Origin: Solanum dulcamara
Taxonomy: Eukaryota > Streptophyta > Magnoliopsida > Solanales > Solanaceae
NCBI RefSeq assembly: GCF_947179165.1
Contig: NC_077245.1
Coordinates: 48,199,286-48,263,285, forward strand
Length of the DNA: 64,000 nucleotides
Direction of reading: 5' to 3'
The position numbers and the translations under genes are program-made. Positions 11,548-25,240 of the stretch are shown here, in pieces (within the stretch, counting starts at the first letter, position 1; every line of letters starts with the position of its first letter). The notes under the pieces are model-generated. The model did no database searches. It was not told where the DNA came from and saw only the letters and a list, made by a program, of their open reading frames with translations.

Positions 11548-14200
11548 TGTTTTAATGAACCTCTAAGTTATTTCCTCTATTTTTTGATCTTTTCAATATT
11601 TATAACTTTCCTATAGTGACCAAGTGATTATGACTTGCTGGGACTAACAATTCTGTCACCTGGTCATTCGTTTGGGTTTTATGATAGTTTTTGTGTTTTG
11701 GAGCTCTTGGAGTTTGAACGTGTCACTTTGGGGTAAAAACTCTAGGAAAACAACCTTAGAATGTAAATACGATGGTTCCATCTGCTTCAAAATGGTCATT
11801 TTAGGCTAGTGTCATGGTCAACTCAGATCTCGAGTCTTTCAGTACAAGTTTGTGTCATTAGGCGTTTTAACTTTTAAATTTTGTCCTATGTTTAAGCTTG
11901 GTCAACATTCTTGAAAAATGTGCTCAAATGAAAATTACGTTAGTGTGGTTAGCTACGAAACATTGAGTTTGGTCTAGAACCACCTTTCACTCTGGTTTTG
12001 AGGCTTCTATGCTCATACTGAGCCCCCTTGTGGAATTTTGCTAAATATGACTTTTGGGTGTGGGGCCCACTTTTTATCAAGATAACCTCAGTTTAAAATT
12101 TTGAATCTTCCACTTAGTCTGGAATGTCTAATTTAGTGGGTTAGCATAATTTATCTACATGCATAGCATTTCAGATGAATTTTGGACACCTCATCGGAGA
12201 CTTTGAAATTGAGGCAAAATCACCCGGTGTACTGTTTTAGTGCAGCCTAGCCATTGATCTGGTGTGAGATACCGGCCGATTTGCGCGAGCCTTAATGCAC
12301 TGTCCTATTCATTCATGTGCGGCGTCGGCCGTATTCATACAACATGAGCAATCTCGCATGTGCATTTGCACACGACACATGCCTCATTTGCGCTGCATGG
12401 GCTCACTAGGAGTTGTGCGCGCTATTGTCTGCGTTGATGTACGCAATCAGGCTTATAAGACAAGCCCATTTTCATTTTTCTTCTATTTTTCAAAATTGAA
12501 TATCTTGAGCTATAGAACTCTGTTTTGGGTGATTCAAAGTCCAGTGTGTTCATAAAGTTCGTAGCTATTCTCTAGAGCTCGGGGATCATTCGAGACTCAT
12601 CGTTCATAGGTAAATATTTCCCCAAAGGAGCTTCCCAAGCTTGATTTAAATCTTTTATTGTGGTTTTCCTGCATGAACTAATTTTGGGCTATTTTGAGCC
12701 TTGAATTATGTTCCATTTAGGGACACAAGTTTTGGGAGGTAAAATAACCTTTTTACGGAGTCTGTTTTGAAATTCCTGGCGTCTGTTCCACATTCCTGCT
12801 TTAGACTCCGAAATAGGCCTGCCTCTATTTTATGTAATTTTTGTGTCTAAACATCTGTAATGACGTTGTGGTCAATATTTTGTTACCGTTGAGGAAATTG
12901 AAGGTGATTCAAAGGTGGAAAGCTTTAATTTTATGGATTTGGAGTGCGCGTGATCGGCTTCGAGGTAGTCATTGGTCTCCCACTTGACCGAGCTTTATTA
13001 GATATTGCTTAGTATGAATCATATGTGATTTTGGTTGGTACTTGCTGAGTATAGGATTTGCCTCCTCCCATTCTATTTTCTTGGTTCTCAGTTGAGCCTT
13101 AGACTACAATAGTCTCATGAAATCCTTAGTTTAGGCTATGGAACTTATTTGTGGTATTGACCTAGCATTGTTATCCTTATTAGGACTGATATTGATGGCC
13201 TTATCCTAGGTTTGAGCCTTGGATGTTTTATGTAGGTTTGACCCTTAGATGCTTTATCATGTACTTTATTGTCTTTCTAGCTACGTAGCTTCTAGTAGGG
13301 CTTATTTTTTATGGTGTACCTTGTGCCAGTGCCCTAGACCTCAGTGGCTCATCGTATCTATAGGTTTGGCTTAATGGTGCTTATTTGTGAGCTAGAGTGG
13401 CATATTTGGGGTAAAGCATCATTTTTAGAGATATTTTCCCTCTATTTTATTTTGATCCACTTCTTGATTATTTTTCTTTATATTTAGCGTAGGCTTTTGA
13501 TTCCTTAGTAACTAGTGTTATATTATTGGGATTGAGGCTGTATTCGAGGAGGGATTAGATCCCAAGTCAGTTTCCTTTGCCTTGGTAGTATTGTATGATT
13601 TAGTATTACATTTTTGATTGCGTGTACCTTATTTGGATGTTGGTGATGGCATGATTGTATTGATTGAGTATTTTCACATATTTTGTTGTACGATCCCATT
13701 TCATTCATTGGATTTTCACTACTATTTTGAGAAGGCACATTCTCACACTTTTACTATTTTAAAATTAGTTTTAACAGGGGTCGTACCACCTAGATCACTT
13801 TGATTTACTGATTTTGAAACTTATGAGGCATCGAGGACTTACTCCTTCTCTACTGGAAGTATTAGAGGCATCAATTATGTACTCATATTTCACTTTATAT
13901 TCAGTGTGATGTCGCTCTTTTCTACATCGACTGCATTTGAAAGCTATCTGCCTTTACTTGACTAGTCTGTGCAGTGTCACCCTTTTCTGAATTGACTTGG
14001 CTACTCACTCGCTAGTACCATGATAGGGATATTATATGCTATGTATAATACCTTGTTTTGGCTCAAGAGCGTCCTCTATGGGCTATTCTGGTCATGAGTA
14101 TCATTGCACCGGATGAGGAAGCTACATAGGTCCTACTTGGTAGGCTGAGGGCCAGGGTGGGTGTATACACTTGGTTATTGATGATTTCTGAGATCCACTA
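11548..14200 (+). mobile_element. Diverged gypsy-type LTR (relative of 14413-16872)
   Basis: From TGTTTTAATGAACC it runs parallel to the LTR at 14413: the ACTTGCTGGGAC/ACTTGTTGGCAC block, the TCATTCGTTTGGGTTTTATG block, the GTCAACATTCTTG block and the GAGGCATCGAGGA block near the end occur in the same order. The inner word segment at 12265-12435 differs completely (GCGC/TGTGC-rich). The 3' end is unclear; similarity fades near 14,200, and about 200 unassigned bases lie before the next LTR. Termini have decayed and no target duplication is visible. Confidence 0.6.
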
Positions 14201-14412
14201 ATGATGCTACTAAATTTTACTATAAAAATGCATTTATTCACATCAGCTATCACCAATATACTTGTTTCCTATTTTGTCCCCCAGTTTATGCAGGATTTTT
14301 GTTATTATTTGTATCTTTCGGGGGTATGGGTGTCCGATTAATTATTGTTTGATTATAATTGTGCTTATACTATATTGTATTTATAGTTGGTAAATAGGGG
14401 GTCTTAGTCTGG

Positions 14413-16872
14413 TGTAATGACCCTCAAGGTCATTTTCATCTTTTTCTAATATTTTCAGTGTTTAGAGATTTCCTGTAGCGACCACAAGCCATTTATGACT
14501 TGTTGGCACCGACAAATCGGTCATCTGGCCATTCATTTGGGTTTTATGCTTAATTTCCTATTTTGGATCTCTTGTAGTTTAAATGGTTAACTTTGATCAA
14601 AACTCTAGTAAAACGACCTCATAATAGAAATTTGAGGATTTCATCCGCTCCAGAATGGTTAGTTTAGGTTAGTAGCGTACTCGACTCGGGTCCCAAGCCT
14701 TTTAGTGAGAGTTTGAGCCATTAGGCGTTTTAGCCTTTAAGCCTTAGCCTAAGGTTGACCTTGGTCAACCTTCTTGGTAAATGTGCTTGATTGAAATTTT
14801 GTCAGTACGGTTAGCTCCGGAGTGTCAAGTTTGCTCTAAAATGACCTTTGGTTCGTGTCCAGAGGGTTCCAGTCTCATTTCAAGCCCCTTTATGGAAATG
14901 AAAAAAAATTATGCTTGGATGTGGGACCCATATTTTGTCAAGACAACCTCATATTGAAATTTTGACTACACTATTGAGTTCGAAGCATTGATTTTGGTGG
15001 GGTGGCACAGTCTGTTTGCACGCACGGGGTTTCGAACAAATCCTGAGCATCCGATCGGAAACTTGGTCTTTTCCAAAACTCAGCTGGTATGGATAAGTCA
15101 GGTGCCATTGCTAAAGCGGCCCGTGGTCGCTAAAGCGACTAGGGAATAGCTAAAGCGATGTCTGGCCCTAAGCGGTTGTCACATAAGCAACATGACCTTT
15201 GCTAAAGCGACCTGCTGCTTTAGCGATATAGGTCTCGCTTTAGCGAGGCCCATCTTTTTGGTGGGTTCCACTTAAGGGAACTTCGGGTTTGCTTTTGTGA
15301 TACCTGATGGTCATTTTAGGACCCGTTTTCATCCTTGTTCCTCAAACTTCAAAACACAATTTTGGGAGCTAGGGAACTCCGATTTGGGCGATTCTAAGTG
15401 CATTATGTTCATGGTGATCTTCACTATGCGTGGGAGTGTTCAAGGAGCTTCGGAAGGCATTGTAGTGAGGTAATTAGTTTCCCAAATGGGCTATTCAAGC
15501 TTAGTTAGGGTTTTAATGGCAAAATTATATGCTAGGCTGATTTAGGTCATTTTGAGCATTGATTTGTGCCCCAATTTGTGGTATAAGCTCAATAATGTGT
15601 TTAGGACATTTTCATGGAGTCATTTTTGGAATTCCCATCACGGGTTCTATAATTTCATTTTAGACCCAATTTTGGGTCCGTCTCCGAAAAATGTGATTTT
15701 AGTATCAAAACATTTGTATTGATGAAGAGACTAATATTTTGATAGCATGGTGGAAATTGGAGTTTACTTTAGCGGAAAGCTACCAAGAAGTGGACTTGGA
15801 GCACGTGTGTTCAGCTTTGATGTAGGCTACGGTCTTATTTCTTTTGTTTGAGCTTCATAAGGTATTGTTTAGTATAAATTATTTTTGGTTTGGATTGTAT
15901 GTGGCCGGTTAGGATTGATTCCTAGATATTTTGGTTCCTTGTCCCGATGTGATCCTTAGGCTAGGTTACCTTTATGCGATTTCTAGCCTAGTTGGTAAAA
16001 TTGTTGATGATGCCTTAGTTTGGCCTTGATTAGCCCATTTGAGGTGACTTATTCGATGTTTATGATGGTTGGCGGCTTTGTGCCTTAGACTTGAGATGTG
16101 GTTTGATCCTTAGTTGTTGTAGCCATTGTTGGTGGGAGTTTATGAGATTTGTGCTCTTTATTATTGTAGCACACTTATAATGAAGCCTTGGTGTAGTGAT
16201 TTATACCCAGTTAGGCTTGTGATCTATTGGTGGATCTGATTTTAGGATTTTGAGCTAGAATCCCCTATGTTTTCTTTGTCGTTCGACGGGCTAGCTATAT
16301 ATGAAATCTTGAGATTGTGTTCTAGTTGGATCTGGAGGTATTGATTGGCTAGCTAAGTACCTGTTTCCTCATTTCCTCCTCATTGTTACCCAGTTAGGGT
16401 TGAGTTTTCTTTTAGGCTTTGTGGTTGAGTTGGAGGAGTAGCTTTGAGATTTAAGTCTTGATTAGAGGTCAGTTGGATTATTTAGCCCTGTTTTAATGCT
16501 CTAGAGGGTAAGGTGCTTTTGGAGTCATTATTGTATGTGATTGTGCGTGTTGTTTAGGTATTGGTGATGGCATGCATTGCATTGGATCATTTTTTTCTCA
16601 TGGATGTAGTGGACCCCGAGGTATGTATTGGTTATTGAAAATGATTTGAGAAAGCTAGGTTGTAACCCTTTTTAAATTTTTATTTTTTATTTTTTAAAAA
16701 AAAAACGATTTTATACTGATTTTCGTATGGGGATCGTACTACCTTTATTACTATTATTTTCACTAGACATGAGGCATCGAGGATGCACTCATTTTTATGA
16801 TACTAGCTCAGTCGTAGAGATTTTTGACCCTTTCTATATTGATTTGACTATTTGTCTCTGATCACCGTGACA
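14413..16872 (+). mobile_element. Gypsy-type LTR with a GCTAAAGCGA word array
   Basis: Starts TGTAATGACCCTC and ends GATCACCGTGACA, 2,460 bp. It matches 17300-19776 on the opposite strand along its whole length. Flanking 5-mers (TCTGG, GAATA) differ, and no primer-binding site follows. It is therefore not a simple solo LTR; it is either one end of a broken element or a rearranged copy. Confidence 0.85.
15108..15250. repeat. Word array GCTAAAGCGA / TCGCTTTAGC
   Basis: The ten-base word GCTAAAGCGA, its complement and near variants occur about eight times in both orientations within roughly 140 bases of the LTR. Several lie close together, so local pairing is possible. Confidence 0.8.
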
Positions 16873-17299
16873 GAATAGATAAATAAGAACAAAGGCAGTA
16901 ACTACCCTCAAAAAAGAGACACCCTTTAAACCACCACAAGTTCACAAATAGTAAGACAATACTTCCCGAGCCCCTGTCTGCCTAGAAAGTTCACACACAA
17001 ACAGGTAAACCCACAAGGCATTCCACACTACCGACAGGTACAAACATACTATGTTGGTTATAGGCAATGCTTATATGAATGAAAGTCATGCAATAAAAGA
17101 AGTAATACCTTCTATGCCAAGTGCTTCATACCAAGATATATACACCTACTTCCAGTTCCGGCTAGGAATATGACCCATGCGCCTCTCTGGGATCGCCATG
17201 AGGGGCTCAAAAACTCCTCTATATACCTGTCTGGTCTCGATCTAGGTCTTATATCAATATAAATATCAATCTATATTTTCGATCATAAAAAATCCACTC
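16873..17299. other. Spacer between two inward-facing LTRs
   Basis: 427 bp with no frame or motif recognised. It separates the 3' ends of two LTRs of one family in opposite orientation. It carries no primer-binding site next to either LTR end. Confidence 0.5.
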
Positions 17300-19776
17300 C
17301 GTCATGGTGACCGGAGATAAATAGTCAAATAAGTATAGAAAGGGTCAAAAATATCTACGATCAGGCCAGTATCATAAAAATGAGCACATCCTCAATGCCT
17401 CAAATAAATATAATAAGATGATTGTATCATTGATGCCTCTAGTCCACTAAAAATAGTAGTAATAAAGGTAGTACGACCCCTTATTCGAAATTAGTATAAA
17501 ATAGTTTGGGTTACAACCCAGCTTTCTGAAATCATTGCCAAGAACAAATGCATGCACCGGGGTCGACTACATCTATGATAAAACAATGATCCAATGCAAT
17601 GCATGTTATCACCAGCATCCAAACAACACGCATAATCACATACAATAATGATGCTACAAACACCTTTCCCTTTAGAGCATGAAAATAGGGCTAACAAATG
17701 CAACCAACCTTTAATCAAGACCTAAATAATCTACTCCTCTAGCTCAACCACAAGGCCCAAAAGGGAACTCAACCCTAATTGGATAACAAAGAGAAGGAAA
17801 TGAGGAAATTGGTGCTCATCTAGACAATTAATACCTCCAGATCTAATTGGTAATACAACCTCGAGATTTCAAATATGGCTAGCCCGCCGAACAACAAAGA
17901 AAGCATAGGGGATTCTAGCTTTATATCCAAAAACGCGTTCCAACAATAGATCACAAGCCTAACCGGGTAGAAATTACTACACCAACGCTCCGACATATGT
18001 ATGGTACAATAATGAAGAGCTCTAAGTCTAATAAACTCCTGCCAACAACGATTACAACAACTAAAGATCAAACCACATCTCAAGTCTAACGAAAAAATCT
18101 GCCAACCATCATAAACATCAAATAAGTCACTCAAATAGGCTAATCAAGTCCAAACTAAGGCATCATCAACAATCTTACCAACTAGGCTGGAATTCTCATA
18201 AAGGCAACCTAGCCTAAGGATCACACCTGGACAAGAACTAAAAAATCTAAGAATCAAACCTAACCCACCACACACAATCCAAATCACAAGTAATTTATAT
18301 TTAACAATACCTCATGAAGCTCAATAAAAAGAAAGGAGATTGTAGCCTACCTCGAATCCGAACATGCGCACTCCAAGTCTACTTATCGGTAGCTTTCTAC
18401 TCAAAAATCAACTCCAATTGCCTCCACAATATCAAAATATTGGTCTCCTCATCAATACGAACGTTTTGACACTAAAAGCGCATTTTTTAGAGATGGACCC
18501 AAAATTGGATCTAAAATAAAATTGTGGGACCGGCGATGGGAATCCCAAAAATGACTTCGTAAAAAGGTTCTAAATGCATTATTGAGCTTGTATCCCAAAA
18601 TGGGGTTCAAATCGATTCTTAAAACGACCTAAACAATCCCATCATATAATTTCATCATTAAAGCCCTAACTAAGCTTGGCCAGCTCTTTTGGGAAATAAA
18701 TTACCTCAATACGACGCCTTCCAAAGCTTCCCAAAAACTCCCACGCATAGACAAGATCACCACAAACATAATGCACTTAGAATCGCCTAAACCGGAGTTC
18801 CCTAGCTCCCAAAATCGTATTTTGATGTTTGAGGGAAAAGGCTGAAAAAGGTTCCTAAAATGAACCTCAGGTGTTGCAAAAGTGAACTCGAAGTTTGCTT
18901 AAGCGAACCCCACCAAAAAGGCGGGTGTCGCTAAAGCGAGACCGATGTCACTAAAGCGACAGGTCACTTTAGCAAAGGCCATGTCGCTTAAGCGATAGCC
19001 GCCTAGGGTCGGCCATCGCTTTAGTGATGCCTTGGTCACTTTAGCAATGGTTTCTTTAGCGATCAAGGGACGCTTTAGCGATGGAACCAGACTCAGCCAT
19101 ACCTACTGAGTTTTGGAAAAGAACAAATCTCCGACAAGGTGCTTGGTATTTATTCGGAACCCCGTGCGCATTAATAGACTATGCTACCCCACTAAAATTG
19201 ATACTTTGGACTCAATGGCACAGTTAAAATTTCCATCTGAGGTCGTCTCGACAAAATATGGGTCCCATACCCAAGCATAATTTTTTGCCATTTCCACAAA
19301 GGGGCTCAAAATGAGACCAGAAGCCTATGGACACGAATGAAAGGTCATTCTAGACCAAACTCAATATTCTAGAGCTAATCGCGCTGACGTAATTTCAATC
19401 CAAATGTGTTTACCAAGAATGTTGACCAAGGTCAACCTTAAGATAAGGCTTGAAGGCTAAAACGCCTAATGGCTCAAACTCTCAGCGAAAGGCTTGGGAC
19501 TTGAGTCGAGCATGCTACTAGCCTAAAATGACCATTCTAGAGCTGATGAATTCTAGAGAATTCCGTTCTAAGGTCCTTTTCCTAGAGTTTTGACCGAAGT
19601 CTACCATTCAAACTCTAAAAGCTCTAGGACAAGGAATTAAGCATAAAACCCAAATGAACGACTAAGCCACCGAACTATTGATACCAGTAAGTCATAAATT
19701 TCTTGGGTCTCTACAGGAAAGCTCTAAATTCTAAATAGATTAGAAAAATACCAAAATGGCCTTAAGGGTCATTACA
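17300..19776 (-). mobile_element. Gypsy-type LTR, inverted partner of 14413-16872
   Basis: On the - strand it starts TGTAATGACCCTTAAGG at 19776 and ends near GGTCACCATGACG at 17300, where the last base of the expected CA has changed. Length is 2,477 bp, close to its partner. It carries the same GCTAAAGCGA word region at about 18,899-19,085 in reverse. ORFs seen here on the - strand are short and lack motifs. Confidence 0.85.
18899..19085. repeat. Word array GCTAAAGCGA / TCGCTTTAGC, second copy
   Basis: About ten copies or near copies of the word in both orientations, in the inverted LTR. The number and order of words differ from the array at 15,108-15,250 although the flanks are alike. Confidence 0.8.
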
Positions 19777-22051
19777 AAATCCACTACTAAAAGAACTTTC
19801 GTCAATGAAAGTCAAAGGACTGAAAAGAACCCGAGGGCATGAAAAATTAGTAAGCTAGGCCCACAAGATTTACCAGACCTATAGACACTTGCTTGGGTCG
19901 AGCAACGCCAACCCAGAACTCAAGCTAGGAGAAAACTCACAATTTCACCATTTCTCTTCATAACTCAAACAAACTTCCAATTCCTCTATTTTGATACTGA
20001 CTTCAACCCAGCAAGAACAAAATCAACTGAGCATTATATAATAACTCGAGATAAACCAAAATCACACTGATACCGGAGAATTAGGCAACCAACAGATAAG
20101 AAAAGATGTTAAATAACTTCTAAGTCAAATTTTTTGCTTTATACTCCAATGTCAAGACTCTTTAGTCATCATGGGTATCCTACTCACTCTAAAACACAGT
20201 AAAATCTCCCAACGCCATCTAAATATTTCCCAAATAACCACGAAGGACATACAAGCACCACCTAAACATCGAAAATAGTAAGAACATAAAATAAGCAACT
20301 TAGCCTAGGGTACAAGCCCAAAGTTCCAACCCAATAACTCCCAAAACAAATAACTTTAGTCTGAAGTCCATCTTTTAAAATTGGAAAGGTTACTCCAAGG
20401 GGTAACCAAGTCCACGGGTAGAAATATTGCATTGAGATCAACTCCAATGTCGCTCTATTGCCGATGGAACTTCTAGAAAACTGAACCACTATGAGAATCT
20501 AACCCCAAAAGCAGTCGAAACTAAGGCCATGGGTCCATGTACCACTCTATGAGTGAAAATCTAAGGAACCCACTAATCGAGGGGTAAAACTGACCCAATA
20601 AGCAATTTATTAACACATTACCTGCCAAAAGTGACCCAATGGAACCGAACCATTGCTGCAAATACCATAAGTAGACCTGCAAGTGCAAGTCTACGCTAAC
20701 CACTCAAACTCAAGAAATACTATGACGACAGGTAGTGAGTAAGTAGGTCAATTCACCAAAAATGACTCAAATAAAGCTGAACCATGGTAAGGTACGCCAT
20801 AAGAATGCTGCCAGCTAACCACATAGACACACACAAACCTCGCACACTGAATAAGAAACTAAGAGATGATTCTACAAACTACTTTAAGCCCATCTTGAGT
20901 TTGAGCTTTCTAAAAGAAATTCCATTCGTCTATGGAAGCCAAAGCCTGAATCAGTCAAAGCATACTACCATATAGGACCCAATTCAACAATCTGACTCTT
21001 TTTAACCATCAACGCACTTGCTGTAGTTTATTAGTAGAAACAAAGCACAACACAGAATCACTGAATCTTAAGGTAGTCCTAGTTGTAAGGTAAAGCAAAA
21101 CCTATAACTGAAGATTCCAAAACATATTGACTAACCACCTCAAAATCCATAAGTCACAAGGGCACACTAAGGAAATTTTGATAAGTCAAGACTCATCAAT
21201 ATGAATGCTTTTGCTCCACAATCATCCCTTCTTGCTAATTGTTGGCCGATCATAAGCATAAGAAGACCACTATTTCCATGAACCCAAAAGAACCTTCTTT
21301 ACAAGACACTTCAAGCTAAAACACCACCATACTTACAATAGACAAAGATAATTCTATTTTTGGCCTTCCCACTCAAATATCGCCATGTGACACCACATCA
21401 TATAACCAACTGAACCGATAAATTTGCCATCACATTTACCAAAAAAGACAACCTAGCCAAATTTAAAGGACAAACCTTAACTTCGCCACCTTAGGAACTA
21501 AGAACATAAAATCGGACAAAGAAAGAATCATGAACGAGATCTTCAATAGACCACAAGGGTCACAACTACTAACACGTAATTCTCTCAGCTGCAACCTCTC
21601 ACCAGCTAAGCACGCTAAGATGGGGCAAAACTAGGAAGAGGACAGGATCAACCCAAGAAAACTCTAGAATGGCTAAAAAGAAATCAACCAGAGAAATCAA
21701 CTAAGCTCAAAATCCACAAGTTATAACTCTACCACTGCTACAACATAACAATAAAACCAATATGATCCATTACTAAAATAAATCACTTAGGGGAGACACA
21801 TACACATAGTTTCAAGTAAAGTTATCATAGCAATAATAGGCAAGTAATCAAGCTAAGTAAGCACGCCCACATAAGTCCATGAAAAATAACTATCACATTC
21901 ATAAGATGGGTCTATCAAGCTAGGTAATCACCGATGGGTATGATGTCCCCAACACCCAAGAACAATAAGCAAAAAAGGTCCTAAAAACAAAATTTATACA
22001 AGTCTAATTGATACCTGTAGCCTCATTCTTGGTCTGACGTGTAGAAGCATG
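19777..22051. other. Sequence without a recognised gene, possibly retrotransposon internal DNA
   Basis: No convincing frame on either strand; the - strand ORFs of 60-75 codons near 20,262-20,703 show no known motif. It lies between an LTR start (19,776) and the LTR at 22,057. The part next to 22,057 would, with that insert removed, be contiguous with the gag remnant at 24,245-25,228. It may be a long non-coding internal region of a gypsy element. Confidence 0.35.
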
Positions 22052-22056
22052 GGATG

Positions 22057-24244
22057 TGTCATGAACCAAGCCTAGGGCCTAGACATGACACGGTGAATGA
22101 GACACCCGGAGGTACCTCACCCAAGCCTATTAGAATTCATTAAGCATTTTTATTGGTAATGATAAACAAATCAAGTGGAAAGATAAGGGATATAGGGACT
22201 AAGGTGTTTCACATTAATAAAAGTCAAATACAACATAACATCATTTACTATGTCCAATAATACCTTCTATATTAAGAAGTGGCAGGGGCTGAGACATGTC
22301 CCTATCTCACCCTCAAGATTAAGTCAAAAATACCAAACTTAATTTAAATGTCTAAATGTAACATAAGCTAGATAAGATAGGAGTGTCAATCTCGAAACAT
22401 GGGAACTCACCAAAGTGGCAGCCTTCAATGCTCAACTTAGCCATGGTAAGGAGAGTGTCGAGCGACGCTGGTCCCTACATGGTGATATCAAGTAGGCAAA
22501 AGTATGTGTTACTACTTTGAATGTACTAAGTATGCAAGTATTCTATGAAATAAAGAACATAAGGGAGACACATGTATAGGATATAGTCATAAGCAAACGC
22601 ATGCATGATAAATCATCATGTCAAATCCTTAAAATGGTCATTTTGTGCGAAAGCAACCATAATCGACATTTAAGACCATGTGAGCTATTAGATGGAATCC
22701 AACATATCTCCTTATATTAGCACAGAGAGACTAATTGCCAGGTAGGACTCCGATTAACTTTAAACATTCTTTAACTCTAATGGCTAATCGTGGATCCAAT
22801 AGCCTAAAATAGTTGACAAGGGTCCCTATGGTGGAATATAGTTAATGCAATATGAGACTTTACTTAAGGACCCCTTCGGTCGAGCCCCCATCTACATGCT
22901 ACATTTGGTGCTAGGTAAAGTCCCACGAAATAACATTTAAACATTAATATAACATAAGCACTATATAACTTTAACATTAAAACATCAATCGATGGAATAT
23001 CTCATTAAGATCTTTCATTTGATTCAATGCGAGAATTGTCCTTTAACATTGAAACCTTACTTTGGCTAAGAAGCCCTTCATCAATCAATTATTTTATAAA
23101 GACTCCCTTCCATAATCATTTACTTCATAACATTCATTTGGAGTCAAACTTCATTTCAACTTTGCTTTATCATGAAAAACTAGATGGGTTCATTTCGTAA
23201 AAACCTTTCAATGCATTTAAAGAATTCTTGCATGCATGAGAGTAATGAAAATGCATAAACTACACATTTTTAAAGCAACCTACCATATATATCTTAAAAC
23301 TTTTTTCAAGCCTTCATATAGGAACTTTAATAACATCATAACTTCAATAAATCAAGAGTCAATATCCATCAATATATGTAAAGAAACTTGAAATATATCA
23401 TAATCTATGGATTTAAAGTTATCATGTAAAAGCCCATAAGATTTTATCATTTTGAATTAAAATACTACGTTGAGAAAACATTTGGGCTCCATGGGTGGAA
23501 GGACCCATGGATAAAAGCCCACATACCTTGAAGAAAACAAAATCCCTAAGAATAATTGAGGTAGAAAGGAGACTTGAATACCTTGAATTTGAAAACCCTA
23601 GCCTTGCCTTGAAGCCCTTGGAAGAACTTAAGAGGAGAGGATTTGTATTGGAGAAGTTACAGTGAAAGAAATGAGGGCTTTGAAGGGTTTAGGGTCATTA
23701 GATAAGATAATTCAGTCTCAAAATGAAACCATTTTACTTTAAAATATAGGAAAAGACTAGAATGCCCCTTTAAAAATCTGGCCAAAAAAGTCTTCACGGG
23801 GGCCCATAATAGTTCGTGAGCTCACCATGGTCCGTTGTAGGGTACTGTGGTATGGGACTTCGAAAGATTTTGAAAAAGGACTTGAAGAATAGTCTCTAAA
23901 GTTTCTTCACATACACCTTGACGGTCCGTGAAATGCTTCATGGCCCGTGGGGGTTGTTCATGGACCCCGCCTTGAGAAAATTCCTGAGGGTTTTAGGAAG
24001 GGCTTACCACGGAGGGCCTCACGGCCCGTGTTACTCACCACTCACCAAGGTCCGTTGTGCTTCATCGTGGTTCTTCCTCTATAGTATGAGCCTCTAAATA
24101 TCTACCAAGGTTTCTCACCATTGTCTGTGGTTCTCACCATGGAGATGGCTTATGTGGTCAACCCATGGTGCTGGTTTCTGCAACTTTCTAAGATTTCCTC
24201 CTTTGATCCTTAGTTTTGTACTTTCCAAATTTCTGGGTATTATA
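22057..24244 (-). mobile_element. Probable solo LTR with CACGG/CCGTG word array
   Basis: The left end TGTCATGAACCAAGCCTAGG is the reverse complement of an LTR end related to that of the 4959 LTR. The right end reads GGGTATTATA, i.e. TATAATACCC on the - strand, a probable mutated TG start. Flanks are GGATG (22052-22056) and GAATG (24245-24249), which differ at one base and could be a decayed 5-bp target duplication. At about 23,795-24,130 words such as CACGG, GGTCCGTTG and CCCGTG recur. It interrupts a gag region. Confidence 0.65.
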
Positions 24245-25228
24245 GAATGGAATACGTCTGGCCTCGAATGGGAAACCTGCACAACTAATTGCAACACTCC
24301 GGCAACCACGTCTAACTGACTTTTTGTGAGCCCTATGAATCTGATTCTGTCAAGCCTGTCGCCTGAAATTTGTGACTATAGGACACTTTCTAGACGGATG
24401 CCCAAACTCACCGCACATATAACACTTTCCTCCAAACACAGCCCGCTGATATAAACCAACTTAATTAGTATGAGCCCCAAAAGCTGAATGACCGAATAGC
24501 AAATCCTGAGAAGTCTTCATACATGCATGCTCTATATTATGTTGACCATCGCTAGGATGATGCCTACCTCGGGGCGAGATGCTACTTCTATTATGTTGAT
24601 GGTGAGATCTCCTACCTCCACCTCTATAAGTCTTCATACATGCATGCTCCATAGACCTCACATAACTGACCACCTAGAGAAAAGTAGACCCTACTTCTAT
24701 CAAGTCTTGCAATGCTAGGTGTAGCAGAAAAATCAATCCTTCAATAGATCATCGAGTCATGTCTCGCTCCATAGAAAATAGTGTAAGAGCATGCCATGTC
24801 CAATCTAGGAAACCCATCACATACTTGGATATCGACGAAGAACCCTGCTGAGGACCTACAAGTCCAACCCTAGGCTGCGAACCACTTGGAGTACCCAAAA
24901 CTACTCCTACCTGTGGTGTATGCCCATCGAGACATTGAATCTCCAATGTTGGACCCAAAGGAGCCGAGGTGGTCATAGATACTATCGATGCCTGGGTAGT
25001 CTATGCTGATGCTCCAGTTATGTCCATCAGAACGCTCATACTATCTATCTAAGGAGGAATGAATTCTAAGAGAGTAAATCAAAGAAATTTCACACGATAA
25101 GAAATCAAGAATGGAGTTTCCCTAAAACTCTTTATAGCCTCTCAAAGATAGGATACGGACGTCTCTGCACCGATCCAGAGGATTCTACTAGGCACTTGCT
25201 CTTATACTGACAATACCGGCAAACCTAA
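24245..25228 (-). pseudogene. Ty3/gypsy gag remnant with CCHC zinc knuckle
   Basis: On the - strand a zinc knuckle CYMCGEFGHPSRKC (C-X2-C-X4-H-X4-C) is encoded at about 24,389-24,430. It lies downstream of a primer-binding site at 25,229, the right place for the gag nucleocapsid. Upstream, a Pro/Gly-rich frame at 24,749-24,976 probably belongs to the same gag. Frames are broken between these pieces. Gag would package the element RNA. The 3' continuation is cut by the LTR insertion at 24,244, and no protease or RT was recognised beyond it. Confidence 0.7.
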
Positions 25229-25240
25229 GCTCTGATACCA
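25229..25240 (-). promoter_or_regulatory. Retrotransposon primer-binding site (initiator tRNA-Met type)
   Basis: GCTCTGATACCA on + is TGGTATCAGAGC on -, the complement of the 3' end of plant initiator tRNA-Met. It sits between the gag remnant and an LTR remnant, fixing the element's - strand orientation. Confidence 0.85.

Noticed and set aside
14408..16877. Solo LTR with target duplication
   Set aside because: Flanking five-mers TCTGG and GAATA do not match.
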